Shown here: positions 1 through 8,797 of the stretch, piece by piece
Numbering within the stretch: the stretch's first letter is position 1
Layout of the letters: each line of letters opens with the position of its first letter
Assembly (NCBI GenBank): GCA_963921345.3
Contig: CAWUFE020000007.1
Coordinates: 3,658,001-3,722,000 of the forward strand
From: Hoeflea_A sp963921345
GTDB taxonomy: Bacteria; Pseudomonadota; Alphaproteobacteria; Rhizobiales; Rhizobiaceae
Length of the DNA stretch: 64,000 nt
Reading direction: 5' to 3'
Program-made: the position numbers and the translations under genes
Notes under the pieces: generated by a model
Database searches by the model: none
What the model was told of the DNA's origin: nothing
Seen by the model: only the letters and a program-made list of their open reading frames with translations

Positions 1-572
1 CCAACATGGACAAGCAGCTGGCAACCTGCGGCGAAGCGCCGTTCTACACACTCGGGCCGCTGACCACCGACATCGCGCCGGGCTACGACCACATCACCTC
101 GGGCATCGGCGCCGCAATGATCGGCTGGTTCGGCACGGCGATGCTCTGCTACGTGACGCCGAAGGAGCATCTCGGCCTGCCCGACCGGGACGACGTCAAG
201 ACCGGGGTCGTGACCTACAAGATCGCCGCCCATGCCGCCGACCTCGCCAAGGGCCATCCGGGCGCCCAGGCGCGCGACGACGCGCTGTCGCGGGCGCGCT
301 TCGAATTCCGCTGGGAGGATCAGTTCAACCTGGCGCTGGATCCGGAAACGGCGCGCGACTTCCACGACCAGACCCTGCCGAAGGAAGCCCACAAGGTGGC
401 GCATTTCTGTTCCATGTGCGGTCCGAAGTTCTGCTCCATGCGGATTTCCCACGACATCCGCAGCGAGGCGCAGAAGGAGGGCATGCAGGCCATGGCGGAG
501 AAATATCGCGCCGGCGGCGACCTCTATATGCCCGTCGATAGGGCGGAGGCCGCCGGGGAGCCGGACCGATGA
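1..572 (+). CDS. thiC: Phosphomethylpyrimidine synthase ThiC, C-terminal part
   Basis: C-terminal part of the radical-SAM enzyme that rearranges aminoimidazole ribotide into the hydroxymethylpyrimidine phosphate half of thiamine. The reading frame is open from the first complete codon at position 3, so the N-terminus lies outside the window. Visible ThiC signatures are GPLTTDIAPGYDHITS and GAAMIGWFGTAMLCYVTPKE, then the C-terminal 4Fe-4S motif CSMCGPKFC that carries the radical-SAM cluster. Its stop overlaps the thiO start (ATGA), so it is the first visible gene of a thiC-O-S-G-E-D operon. A TPP riboswitch usually precedes this operon in rhizobia but would be outside the window. Confidence 0.97.
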   Translation, partial: NMDKQLATCGEAPFYTLGPLTTDIAPGYDHITSGIGAAMIGWFGTAMLCYVTPKEHLGLPDRDDVKTGVVTYKIAAHAADLAKGHPGAQARDDALSRARFEFRWEDQFNLALDPETARDFHDQTLPKEAHKVAHFCSMCGPKFCSMRISHDIRSEAQKEGMQAMAEKYRAGGDLYMPVDRAEAAGEPDR

Positions 573-1579
573 GGGTCACGGTCGCCGGCGCTGGCGTCGC
601 CGGGCTGGTCGCGGCCTCGGAGCTAGCAGACCGCGGCTTCGAGGTCGAAGTGATCGACCGCGGCCCTTCGCCGGGTCCGCATGCCTGCTCCTGGTACGCC
701 GGCGGCATGCTGGCGCCGTGGTGCGAACGCGAGCGCGCCGAGGAGCCGGTGCTGCGCCTCGGGCGCGAGGCGATTGCCTGGTGGCGCAAGCATGTGCCTG
801 GTGTGGTGCAGGCCGGTTCGCTGGTGGTCACCATGTCGCGCGACCGGCGCGAGCTCGACTGTTTCGCTCGCCGGACCGGCGGCCACGAGGCCATCGATCC
901 GATGCGTCTCGCCTTGCTCGAACCGGATCTGAACGGCCTGTTCCAGGCAGCGCTCTACATGCCGCACGAGGCTCACCTCAACCCGCGGCTGGCGCTTGCG
1001 ACTCTGACTGAACGGCTGATCGAACGGGGCGTACAGGTCCGTTTCGACACGCCTCTGGAGGCGCACGACAATCGGTGCGACGTGCTGGTGGACACACGCG
1101 GATACGCTGCCCGCGACCGGCTGCCGGACCTGCGCGGCGTGCGCGGCGAGATGCTGCTGTTGCGCTGTCGCGACATCCACCTGTCGCGGCCGGTGCGGCT
1201 CGTGCATCCGCGCTTTCCGGCCTATGTGGTGCCGCACGGCGACGGGCTCTACATGATCGGCGCGACGCAGATCGAATCCGACGACCGGACCGGCATCACG
1301 GCACGCGGCATCGTCGATCTTCTGAGCGCCGCCTATGCCCTGCATCCGGCCTTCGGCGAGGCCGAGATCATCGAAACCGGAGCGGACGTCCGTCCGGCCT
1401 TTGCCGACAATCTGCCGCGCATTCGCCGCCACCACGACCGTATCCATATCAACGGCCTGTTTCGCCACGGCTTCCTGCTCGCCCCGGCTTGCGCCCGCAT
1501 GCTTGCCGACATGCTGCAGGACCCGACCATTACACCGGAGTTTCTCGATGAAGATCATCGTCAACGGCAAAGCGCGTGA
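569..1579 (+). CDS. thiO: Glycine oxidase ThiO (FAD-dependent)
   Basis: FAD-dependent amine oxidase that turns glycine into dehydroglycine (iminoacetate) for the thiazole branch of thiamine synthesis. The protein is 336 residues. A GxGxxG dinucleotide-binding motif is at residues 7-12, and a substrate-domain stretch with HGFLLAPAC near the C-terminus binds the FAD isoalloxazine region. The ATG overlaps the thiC stop by 4 nt and the 3' end overlaps thiS by 32 nt, which implies tight translational coupling. The position between thiC and thiS is the usual rhizobial order and separates it from generic D-amino-acid dehydrogenases. Confidence 0.93.
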   Translation: MRVTVAGAGVAGLVAASELADRGFEVEVIDRGPSPGPHACSWYAGGMLAPWCERERAEEPVLRLGREAIAWWRKHVPGVVQAGSLVVTMSRDRRELDCFARRTGGHEAIDPMRLALLEPDLNGLFQAALYMPHEAHLNPRLALATLTERLIERGVQVRFDTPLEAHDNRCDVLVDTRGYAARDRLPDLRGVRGEMLLLRCRDIHLSRPVRLVHPRFPAYVVPHGDGLYMIGATQIESDDRTGITARGIVDLLSAAYALHPAFGEAEIIETGADVRPAFADNLPRIRRHHDRIHINGLFRHGFLLAPACARMLADMLQDPTITPEFLDEDHRQRQSA

Positions 1580-1745
1580 GGTCGCCGCCGAGCGCCTGCC
1601 CGAGCTTCTGGAGGAACTGGAAATGACCGGCAAGCATGTGGCGACGGCGCTCAACGGCGCCTTTGTTCCACGCCCGTTGCGCGACACCGCCCGGCTGGCG
1701 GAGGGCGACCGGGTAGAGATCCTCACCCCGATGCAGGGAGGTTGA
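1548..1745 (+). CDS. thiS: Sulfur carrier protein ThiS
   Basis: A 65-residue ubiquitin-fold sulfur carrier that ends in the diagnostic Gly-Gly (PMQGG). The terminal glycine is adenylated and thiocarboxylated so that sulfur can be given to ThiG. The start is the ATG of MKIIVNGKAREV, which lies inside the end of thiO. Longer in-frame extensions upstream are thiO read in another frame. It is followed within a few bases by thiG, its partner in thiazole synthase. Confidence 0.95.
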   Translation: MKIIVNGKAREVAAERLPELLEELEMTGKHVATALNGAFVPRPLRDTARLAEGDRVEILTPMQGG

Positions 1746-1750
1746 GCCAA

Positions 1751-2521
1751 ATGGATTTCTACGGCTTCGAACCGCAATCGCGCCTGCTGCTCGGCACGGC
1801 GCAATATCCCTCTCCCGCCATCCTCGCCGAGGCGGTGCGCGCCTCCGGCACCGAAGTCGTCACGGTTTCGCTGCGGCGCGAATCAGGCGCCAATCAGTCC
1901 GGCGAACAGTTCTGGTCGATGATCCGCGACCTCGGCGTGCGCGTGCTGCCCAATACGGCGGGGTGTCACAGCGTCAAGGAAGCGGTGACCACGGCGCACA
2001 TGGCGCGCGAGGTGTTCGGCACCAACTGGATCAAGCTGGAAGTGATCGGCGACAACGACACGCTGTGCCCGGACCTGTTCGGCCTGACCGAAGCGGCCCG
2101 CATCCTCGTCGAAGACGGCTTCGAGGTGTTTCCCTACACCACCGACGATCTGGTAGCGGCGGAAAGGCTGCTGGCCGCCGGGTGCCGCGTACTGATGCCC
2201 TGGGGCGCGCCCATCGGCACGGGGCTCGGGCTCAACAACATCTATGGCCTGCGCAGCCTGCGCTCGCACTTTGCGGATGTGCCGCTGGTCGTCGACGCCG
2301 GCATCGGCCTGCCGTCGCATGCGGCACAGGCGATGGAGCTCGGCTTCGACGCGGTGCTGCTCAACACCGCCGTGGCGCGCTCCGGCGATCCGGCCGCCAT
2401 GGCCGGCGCCTTCGCCGATGCCGTCAGGGCCGGACTGGCGGCGCGACACGCCGACCCGATGGAACCGCGCGACATGGCGGCGCCGTCCACGCCGGTGTTC
2501 GGAAAGGCGGTGCTGGCATGA
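1751..2521 (+). CDS. thiG: Thiazole synthase ThiG
   Basis: TIM-barrel enzyme (256 residues) that condenses deoxyxylulose 5-phosphate, dehydroglycine and ThiS thiocarboxylate into thiazole phosphate. Lys95 in WIKLEVIG is the expected Schiff-base lysine. LMPWGAPIGTGLGLNN and VVDAGIGLPSHA form the phosphate-binding loops. ATG 1751 is preferred because GGAGG at 1737-1741 sits 9 nt upstream. A TTG at 1742 would add three residues but overlaps the thiS stop and lies on the RBS. The stop overlaps the thiE ATG. Confidence 0.96.
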   Translation: MDFYGFEPQSRLLLGTAQYPSPAILAEAVRASGTEVVTVSLRRESGANQSGEQFWSMIRDLGVRVLPNTAGCHSVKEAVTTAHMAREVFGTNWIKLEVIGDNDTLCPDLFGLTEAARILVEDGFEVFPYTTDDLVAAERLLAAGCRVLMPWGAPIGTGLGLNNIYGLRSLRSHFADVPLVVDAGIGLPSHAAQAMELGFDAVLLNTAVARSGDPAAMAGAFADAVRAGLAARHADPMEPRDMAAPSTPVFGKAVLA

Positions 2522-3120
2522 GCCTCGACCGATTCTACCTGATCGTCGACAATGCCGACTGGCTGGAGCGGCTGGTGCCGCTCGGCGTCCGGCTGGTGCA
2601 ATTGCGGATCAAGGACCGGCCGGCGGCCGTGGTTGCGCGGGAGATTGCCAGGGCAAAGCGGATCTGCGGCAATTGCGGCTGCCAGTTGATCGTCAACGAC
2701 CACTGGCAGGCGGCCATCGACGCCGGTTGCGACTATGTCCATCTCGGCCAGGGCGATCTGGACGGCGCCGACGTGGCGGCGATCCGCCGGGCGGGTCTGC
2801 GCCTCGGCATTTCGACCCACGATCATGGGGAACTCGACCGGGCGCTTTGCTTCGATCCCGACTATGTGGCGCTGGGACCGGTCTATCCGACCATTCTGAA
2901 GAAGATGCCGTGGGCACCGCAGGGTCTGGACCGGATCGGCGAATGGAAGGGCCTGATCGGCGATCGGCCGCTGGTGGCGATCGGCGGGCTGAGCGTCGAG
3001 CGTCTGCCCTGCGTGTTTGCCGCCGGCGCCGACAGCGCCGCGGTCGTGACGGACATTTCTAGGCATGCCGATCCGCAGCAACGGACGCGGGAATGGATCG
3101 CAGCTACGGAAGCGTCGTGA
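2518..3120 (+). CDS. thiE: Thiamine-phosphate synthase ThiE
   Basis: A 200-residue TIM-barrel protein that joins the pyrimidine and thiazole halves into thiamine phosphate. Visible family motifs include RLVQLRIKD, the pyrophosphate-site IVNDHW, HLGQGDL, ALGPVYPT and the phosphate loop VAIGGL. It is slightly shorter than enteric ThiE and of the divergent alphaproteobacterial type. The ATG lies in an ATGA overlap with thiG, and the stop overlaps the thiD ATG as TGATG. Confidence 0.92.
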   Translation: MSLDRFYLIVDNADWLERLVPLGVRLVQLRIKDRPAAVVAREIARAKRICGNCGCQLIVNDHWQAAIDAGCDYVHLGQGDLDGADVAAIRRAGLRLGISTHDHGELDRALCFDPDYVALGPVYPTILKKMPWAPQGLDRIGEWKGLIGDRPLVAIGGLSVERLPCVFAAGADSAAVVTDISRHADPQQRTREWIAATEAS

Positions 3121-3914
3121 TGCCGACCGTCCTGGTGATCGCCGGCACCGATCCCAGCGGCGGCGCCGGCCTGACCCGCGACGTCGACACCATCGTCCGA
3201 CTGGGCGGGCAGGCGCGCGCGGTCGTGACCGCGGTGACGGCGCAAACGGATCGAACCGTCGACCGCGTCGCCTGTCTGCCGCCGCAACTGATCGCCGCCC
3301 AGTTCGATGCCGCATTCGCCGGCAAGCGACCCGGAGCCATCAAGATCGGCATGCTGGGCAGCACGGCCATCGTCGAAACACTGGCGGCCAGCCTGGCATC
3401 CGCCGACGGCGTGCCGATCGTGTTCGACCCGGTGATCGCGGCATCGTCGGGCGCGGCTCTCATCGACGCTGCGGGCAGCAGGGCCATGGTGGACCTGCTG
3501 CTGCCGCTGACCGAAGTTCTCACTCCCAATCTGCCGGAGGCGGCAGCCCTGACCGGTCTGCCGCCGGCTTCCACGGAGGCCGACATGCACCGCCAGGCGG
3601 AGCTGCTGCTCGCATGCGGTGTGCGTTTCGTCCTGCTGAAGGGAGGCCATGGCGTCGGCGAAGCGGCGGTCGACCGGCTGTATTCGCACGACCGGCCCCT
3701 CCAGCGTTTCAGCGCAACGCGCCGACCGGGCAGTGCGCGCGGTACCGGCTGTGCGCTCGCCTCCGCCGTCGCCACGCTGATGGCCGCCGGCCGGACCGTG
3801 GAGGCAGCATGCAGCATGGCAAAAGAGCTTGTGCTGAGAACGCGATTTGGCGTCTGTGCCGCATCCGTCGCGGTCCCCGCAATACATTCGGGCGCCGGCC
3901 GCTGCAACTGTTGA
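3120..3914 (+). CDS. thiD: Hydroxymethylpyrimidine/phosphomethylpyrimidine kinase ThiD
   Basis: Ribokinase-fold kinase (264 residues) that phosphorylates HMP and then HMP-P to the pyrophosphate used by ThiE. AGTDPSGGAGL near the N-terminus is the substrate-site signature. VFDPVIAASSGA, LTPNLPEA and LLKGGHG follow, and the C-terminal GSARGTGCALASAVA is the anion-hole/catalytic region. ATG 3120 overlaps the thiE stop; an upstream in-frame ATG at 3093 would add nine residues inside thiE. It is the last gene of the thiamine operon. Confidence 0.94.
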   Translation: MPTVLVIAGTDPSGGAGLTRDVDTIVRLGGQARAVVTAVTAQTDRTVDRVACLPPQLIAAQFDAAFAGKRPGAIKIGMLGSTAIVETLAASLASADGVPIVFDPVIAASSGAALIDAAGSRAMVDLLLPLTEVLTPNLPEAAALTGLPPASTEADMHRQAELLLACGVRFVLLKGGHGVGEAAVDRLYSHDRPLQRFSATRRPGSARGTGCALASAVATLMAAGRTVEAACSMAKELVLRTRFGVCAASVAVPAIHSGAGRCNC

Positions 3915-4228
3915 TAGTTGTGCGGTCAACAGCATTGAAACCTCTGATATCAAAAGATTTCTTCTGGTTGATTATCGACAGAGATACAACTGAATTTCTT
4001 CAGGTTTAACCGGTTTCATTAACCGCTTCGAAACCAGAAATCCGGCTCAATGACGGTGGTTGCTTGGGTCGGATGGACCCAAAGGCATGATGCCACGCCA
4101 CCACGTCGGCTCGATCCAACATGTCCGCCCACATACCCCGTCACTCGCCGTCTTAAAGAAGACAGCGAGACGACGGTTCGCGCCCGACATCCACCGCGTG
4201 GATGCGCGCTTCACCAATGGAGCAGGTG
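3915..4228 (+). other. Intergenic region between thiD and the chemoreceptor gene
   Basis: A 314-nt stretch that is AT-richer than its surroundings, especially 3930-4030. No convincing ORF was found. A 7-bp inverted repeat (CTGTTGA at 3908-3914, TCAACAG at 3926-3932) straddles the thiD stop but has no T tract, so it is at most a weak terminator. The chemoreceptor promoter should lie here, but no confident -35/-10 pair could be assigned. Confidence 0.5.
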
Positions 4229-6244
4229 ATGAGTATCAATTTGCGCCCGAAAGGTTCGTCCGGGTTGTCGATCGGAATCGGCACCAAAATCTATGCCGTC
4301 GTCGGCATGTGCCTTGCGCTGCTGGGATTGGTGGCCGGTACCGCCATCTGGCAGATGTACCAAGTTGGGCTGGAGGTGGAGGCGATCGCCGAACGCGATA
4401 CTCCGATGACCGGCGCCATGACCAAGGTGACGGTCCATCAGTTGGAACAGGCGATCAACTTCGAGCGCGCGTTCCGTGCTGCTGAGGAAGTCGCCAGGCA
4501 CCCTGAAGCCAAAAAGACGCTGGACGCTTCGATTGCCAAGTTCGAGAAGCTGACGACGCAGGTGGATGATGAATTTGTCGAAGCCATCGAGCTGGCCAAT
4601 CACGCCCACGACACGGCGATCACGGACGCCGAACGGCACGAGTTCGAAAAGGTCGGCACGACGCTGACCGACCTGGCCAAGCTGCACAAGAGCTACGACG
4701 ATCTGGCGCTCAAATCCTTCGCGCTGATCCGGGCCGGCCGGCTCGACGCCGCCGTCAGCATGCTGCCGGAGATCGAAGCGCAGCAGGAAAAGCTCGACCA
4801 CAGCCTGGAAGAGCTGCTGTTCGAAATCGAGGAATTCACCCTGCACGCGGCCAAGACCGCGGAAGCGCACGAGAAGTTCGCTCTGCAGCTGATGATGGCC
4901 ATCACCGCGATCGCCTTTCTGCTCGGCATCGGTGTTTCGGTGTTCATGGTACGGCGCAGCGTCACCCGGCCGCTGGACGACATCGTCAAGGGTCTCGACG
5001 CGCTCAACGCCGACGACCTGACGGTCGACGTCAGGGTTGTGAGCAACGACGAAATCGGCAAGGTTGCCGCGGCCTACGGCCAGTTCAAGGAAAACCTCAT
5101 CCGCTCGCGCGAACTCGAGGCAGAGCAGCGCGAGATGGAGAATCGGCGTCAGGAAGAGGAAAACCAGGCACGGGAACGCGACGCCGCGCAAGCACGCGAA
5201 CAGGCCGAGGTCACACGCAACTTCGAGAATGCGATGGCGTCGCTGGCAAACAAGAACCTCGCCTATCGGATCGACGCGGAGTTCCCGCCAGCCTTCCAGG
5301 CCCTGAAGGACAACTTCAACAATGCCATGGAGCAGCTGTCGGATACCATGCTGCAGGTCGGATCGGCCTCGGAGCAAATCCTGTCCGGCTCCAAGGAAAT
5401 CCACACGGTCGTCGACGGTCTGGCGAGCCGCAACGAACAACAGGCGGCCGCCGTTGAAGAGACCGCCGCCGCGGTCAGCGAGACCACCTCTGCGATGAAA
5501 TCGGCCAGCGACCGAGCGAAGGATGCCAGCGGCCTCGTCGCCACCGCCCGCGACAACGCCCAGAAATCCGGTGAGGTGGTGCGCAACGCCATCGAAGCCA
5601 TGGGCAAGATCGAGGAGTCGGCAGACAAGATCACCGATATCATCGGCGTCATCGACGAAATCGCCTTCCAGACCAATCTGCTGGCGCTCAATGCCGGGGT
5701 CGAGGCGGCGCGTGCCGGCGATGCTGGCAAGGGCTTCGCCGTGGTCGCCCAGGAGGTGCGGGAACTGGCTCAGCGCTCGAGCAGCGCCGCCAAGGAGATC
5801 AAGGAACTGATCGACACCTCGGGCGAGCACGTCAAGGCCGGTGCCACACTGGTCAACGAGACGGGTTCGGTGCTCGAAGCCATCGTTTCCCAGGTCACCG
5901 AGATCAACGACCACATCGGATCGATTTCCGGCTCGGCCAATGAGCAGGCCATCGGCCTCCAGGAGATCAACGAGGCCGTCAACAATATCGACCAGGGCAC
6001 CCAGCAGAACGCCGCAGCTTCCGAACAGGCTTCGGCCGCCAGCCAGATGCTGGCCGACGAGGTAGTCCGGGTCGACATCATGCTGAAGAGCTTCCAGATG
6101 GGCGCGGCGCGGGTACAGCCCGAGGCCGAGCCGGAAGCGCAAAACAGCAATGCCGAGCCGGCTCCCGCCCGCTCTGTTCGGTCCGCACCTGCCTTCGACG
6201 GCAATGCGGCGGTCGCCACGGACGAAGACTGGGACGAGTTCTGA
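4229..6244 (+). CDS. Methyl-accepting chemotaxis protein
   Basis: Transmembrane chemoreceptor of 671 residues. An N-terminal membrane helix (IYAVVGMCLALLGLVAG) is followed by an all-helical sensory region of about 160 residues, a second helix (MMAITAIAFLLGIGVSV), a HAMP segment, a helical linker, and the signalling hairpin with DEIAFQTNLLALNAGVEAAR at its tip. It ends in acidic DEDWDEF, a tail like the CheR/CheB-tethering ends of alphaproteobacterial receptors. ATG 4229 is chosen because GGAGCAGG lies just upstream; ATGs at 4202 and 4217 are in frame but less well placed. The ligand cannot be deduced. It is monocistronic, with a strong terminator after it. Confidence 0.95.
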   Translation: MSINLRPKGSSGLSIGIGTKIYAVVGMCLALLGLVAGTAIWQMYQVGLEVEAIAERDTPMTGAMTKVTVHQLEQAINFERAFRAAEEVARHPEAKKTLDASIAKFEKLTTQVDDEFVEAIELANHAHDTAITDAERHEFEKVGTTLTDLAKLHKSYDDLALKSFALIRAGRLDAAVSMLPEIEAQQEKLDHSLEELLFEIEEFTLHAAKTAEAHEKFALQLMMAITAIAFLLGIGVSVFMVRRSVTRPLDDIVKGLDALNADDLTVDVRVVSNDEIGKVAAAYGQFKENLIRSRELEAEQREMENRRQEEENQARERDAAQAREQAEVTRNFENAMASLANKNLAYRIDAEFPPAFQALKDNFNNAMEQLSDTMLQVGSASEQILSGSKEIHTVVDGLASRNEQQAAAVEETAAAVSETTSAMKSASDRAKDASGLVATARDNAQKSGEVVRNAIEAMGKIEESADKITDIIGVIDEIAFQTNLLALNAGVEAARAGDAGKGFAVVAQEVRELAQRSSSAAKEIKELIDTSGEHVKAGATLVNETGSVLEAIVSQVTEINDHIGSISGSANEQAIGLQEINEAVNNIDQGTQQNAAASEQASAASQMLADEVVRVDIMLKSFQMGAARVQPEAEPEAQNSNAEPAPARSVRSAPAFDGNAAVATDEDWDEF

Positions 6245-6268
6245 TCCAGGGGCGTCCTTGCTTCACTG

Positions 6269-6299
6269 AGGCCGCGCCGAAAGGTGCGGCCTTTTTTTG
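6269..6299 (+). terminator. Rho-independent terminator after the chemoreceptor gene
   Basis: A 10-bp GC-rich stem (AGGCCGCGCC pairing with GGTGCGGCCT, one G-T pair) closed by a GAAA tetraloop and followed directly by seven T residues. It lies 25 nt after the chemoreceptor stop and ends before the AraC gene begins. Confidence 0.93.
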
Positions 6300-6326
6300 T
6301 GTGCCGTCCGGCCGTATCTAAGGACC

Positions 6327-7334
6327 ATGGGCGCGGTTACTTCACTCTTCGTGTACAAGGTGGTCCAGGCGGCCGGCGACGGCGTCGACCGGGACGCGCT
6401 GCTCCAGTCCATCGGCCTCGACCCGGCAGGCGAAGCCGATGTTGGCCGCATGGTATCGGACACGGCCTATTATGACCTTCTCGAACGGATCGCGGACCTC
6501 ACCGGAGATGCGACCGATCTGCCGTTGCGTGCCGGCGCCAGCATGAATTGCGACGATTACGGCGCCTTCGGCCTGTCATGGAAAACCGCTCCGACGCTGC
6601 GCGCCTCCTTTGCCCGGGCGGAACGCTACTGGCGCCTGCTGACCAGCGTCTCGGAATACGAGGTGCGGCCCGAGGGCGACAGCGCCTGGTTCATTCTGCA
6701 TCGCGCCGGAGAACGCCGTCTGGGTTTGAGCCTGTCAAACGAGGCGACGCTCGCCAGCGTCACCTCCATCATCCGGCAGATTTCGCCAGTGGCGTTCGCG
6801 CCGCTGGAGGTGCACTTCAAGCATCCGCCTCGCGGTGCCACCGAGGTGCATGAAAGCTATTTCGGGTGCCGCGTTGTCTTCGAATCCGATCTGGATGCGC
6901 TGCTGGTCGCGGCGGACGCCCTGGCGCGACCCAACCGGCTGGCGGACGAAGGGATCACCCGGTTTCTGCTCGGCCACCTCGACGCGGAATTGCGCAAGGT
7001 CGAAGCGGATCGCACGCTTCGGCAGATGGTTCACGACGCAATCGCCCCGTCGCTGAGCGCCGGGGTTCCGAAGATACCGTTGGTCGCGCGGCGCCTGGGG
7101 CTGAGCGAACGCACGCTGCAACGCCGATTGAGCGACGAGGGCCTGTCGTTCCAGAAACTCGTCGACGAGGCGCGCCGGGAACTGGCCGAGGGATTGCTCG
7201 TCCAGAGCGACTATTCGCTGGCCGAAGTGGCGTTTTTGACCGGGTTCTCGGAACAAAGCGCTTTCAACCGCGCCTTCAAGCGCTGGATGAACCAGACGCC
7301 TGCCTCCTATCGCGAAGCGCGCACCTCCGCCTGA
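6327..7334 (+). CDS. AraC-family transcriptional regulator
   Basis: A 335-residue regulator. The first about 200 residues form an arabinose-binding-type effector domain of the OruR/ArgR-like AraC subgroup (LRAGASMNCDDYGAFGLSW region). The C-terminal about 90 residues hold two helix-turn-helix units: VARRLGLSERTLQRRLSDEG, then LAEVAFLTGFSEQSAFNRAF, the standard AraC second HTH. ATG 6327 has AAGGA just upstream; in-frame TTG 6297 lies in the preceding terminator T tract. It probably controls the downstream NAD(P)-binding protein and DUF1772 genes, which is inferred from position only. Confidence 0.9.
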   Translation: MGAVTSLFVYKVVQAAGDGVDRDALLQSIGLDPAGEADVGRMVSDTAYYDLLERIADLTGDATDLPLRAGASMNCDDYGAFGLSWKTAPTLRASFARAERYWRLLTSVSEYEVRPEGDSAWFILHRAGERRLGLSLSNEATLASVTSIIRQISPVAFAPLEVHFKHPPRGATEVHESYFGCRVVFESDLDALLVAADALARPNRLADEGITRFLLGHLDAELRKVEADRTLRQMVHDAIAPSLSAGVPKIPLVARRLGLSERTLQRRLSDEGLSFQKLVDEARRELAEGLLVQSDYSLAEVAFLTGFSEQSAFNRAFKRWMNQTPASYREARTSA

Positions 7335-7434
7335 CACCTGGCAGCTGCGGTCAAAGCTCTGGCATCGACGGTCAATCCGCCCGAGGCGTAATCCTTCATC
7401 CTGCCTGCATCAAACGTTGCAAAGGAGACACGTG

Positions 7435-8262
7435 ATGCAGACCCAACCCATTCTGGTTATCGGTGCGACCGGCAAGACCGGTTCGCGTATCGCCGCCAAG
7501 CTCGCTCAAGCAGGCCACGCCGTACGCCGCGGCTCGCGCAGCGCGCCCGTCCCGTTCGACTGGGAGGATGAAACCACCTGGAGCACTGCGCTCGACGGCG
7601 TTTCGGCGGCCTACGTTTCCTATTTTCCGGACCTCGCCTTTCCGGGCGCCGTCGAAAAGGTCGATGCGCTGTGCCGAGCCGCACGGACGGCCGGTGTGCA
7701 GAAAATCGTGCTGCTGTCGGGACGCGGCGAACACCACGCGCGCCGCGCCGAGGATGTGGTGCGGAACTCGGGCATCGACTTCACCCTGGTTCGCGCTGCA
7801 TGGTTCGCGCAGAACTTCAGCGAAGGCTATCTCCGCGATCCCGTCCTCGGCGGCGTCGTTGCGATGCCCGGGGGCGACGTGCGCGAGCCGATCGTCGATG
7901 CCGACGACATCGCCGATGTCGCCGTCGCCGCGCTGACCGAGGATGGCCATGCCGGCGAACTCTACGAGGTTACCGGACCGCGACTCATGACCTTCGCCGA
8001 AATGGCGCAGGAACTGGCCGCCGCGACCGGCCGCGAAATCCGCCATGTGCCCCTCACCTTCGAGGAGTTCCATGACGGCCTGGTGCAGATCGGCGGCGCG
8101 TTCATCGCCGACGTTTTCACCGGGATCGCGCGCGAGACCCTTGACGGTCGCAACGCCTCCATCACCGACGGCGTGCAGCGCGCGCTCGGCCGCGAGCCGC
8201 GCGACTTTGCCGACTTTGCACGCGCTGCGGCTGCCGCCGGCGTCTGGTCCGACGCCGCCTGA
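7435..8262 (+). CDS. NmrA-like NAD(P)-binding protein (atypical SDR)
   Basis: A 275-residue protein with a Rossmann motif near the N-terminus (VIGATGKTGSRIA). The HSCARG/NmrA-type layout continues through LLSGRGEHHARRAEDVV and FTLVRAAWFAQNFSEGY to a C-terminal LYEVTGPRLMTFAEMAQEL block that is usual in these ergot-alkaloid/quinone-reductase-like proteins. ATG 7435 is preceded by AAAGGAGAC, a strong RBS; the ATG at 7417 is not. It is likely an oxidoreductase or redox sensor of unknown substrate. A GC-rich hairpin and the DUF1772 gene follow. Confidence 0.85.
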   Translation: MQTQPILVIGATGKTGSRIAAKLAQAGHAVRRGSRSAPVPFDWEDETTWSTALDGVSAAYVSYFPDLAFPGAVEKVDALCRAARTAGVQKIVLLSGRGEHHARRAEDVVRNSGIDFTLVRAAWFAQNFSEGYLRDPVLGGVVAMPGGDVREPIVDADDIADVAVAALTEDGHAGELYEVTGPRLMTFAEMAQELAAATGREIRHVPLTFEEFHDGLVQIGGAFIADVFTGIARETLDGRNASITDGVQRALGREPRDFADFARAAAAAGVWSDAA

Positions 8263-8267
8263 CAATT

Positions 8268-8289
8268 GCGGGGCGCGATTGCGCCCCGC
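8268..8289 (+). other. Intercistronic GC-rich hairpin
   Basis: A perfect 9-bp inverted repeat (GCGGGGCGC, loop GATT, GCGCCCCGC) immediately after the stop of the NmrA-like gene. There is no T tract, so it looks more like an mRNA-stabilising or attenuating hairpin inside an operon than a full terminator. Confidence 0.5.
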
Positions 8290-8314
8290 CCTTCATCCCG
8301 GAAAGGACATCGCC

Positions 8315-8797
8315 ATGACGATCTGGATCCTGCTTCTCAGCCAGTTTTCAATCCTCGCTTTCGCCGCGCTCGGCGGCGTGTTCCTCGCCTTCTCCGACTT
8401 CATCATGCGGGCGCTCGGCGCCACCAGCGGCGCCGGCGGCGCCGAAGCCATGCAGTCTATCAACCGCGAGGTGTTCCGCTATGTGTTCATGTCTCTGTTC
8501 ATCGGCATGGTTCCGGTCTCGCTACTCCTGGCCGCCGCGGCCTTCATGACGCTCGCGGCGCCGGCTCCCTTCATCGCCGCCGCGGCGATCTACGGTTTCG
8601 GTGTCTTTGGCGTGACCGCCGCTTGCAACGTGCCGATGAACAACGTGCTGGCGTCGCTGGATGCCGCCTCTGCGGACGGCCTGCGCTACTGGACCACGCA
8701 ATATCTACCGAACTGGACATTCTGGAACAGCGTCAGGTCGGCCGCCTGCTTTGCGGCAGCCGCTGTGCTCCTCTACGCGGTGACAAGCCAGGGTTAG
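8315..8797 (+). CDS. DUF1772 / anthrone-oxygenase-like membrane protein
   Basis: A 160-residue protein with four hydrophobic segments (residues about 3-25, 50-75, 78-100 and 140-157). The NVPMNNVL motif between them is conserved in the DUF1772 family, which includes fungal anthrone oxygenases. ATG 8315 follows GGAAAGGAC. It sits 52 nt behind the NmrA-like gene, a frequent pairing in proteobacteria. The substrate is unknown. Its stop overlaps by 4 nt the end of the convergent hydrolase gene. Confidence 0.85.
   Translation: MTIWILLLSQFSILAFAALGGVFLAFSDFIMRALGATSGAGGAEAMQSINREVFRYVFMSLFIGMVPVSLLLAAAAFMTLAAPAPFIAAAAIYGFGVFGVTAACNVPMNNVLASLDAASADGLRYWTTQYLPNWTFWNSVRSAACFAAAAVLLYAVTSQG

Noticed and set aside
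623..1804. A 393-codon minus-strand frame across thiO, thiS and the start of thiG
   Set aside because: It is antisense to three recognised thiamine genes and has no protein-family features or RBS.
3908..3932. Inverted repeat at the thiD stop as a terminator
   Set aside because: The stem is only 7 bp and there is no T tract; it is recorded as part of the intergenic region instead.
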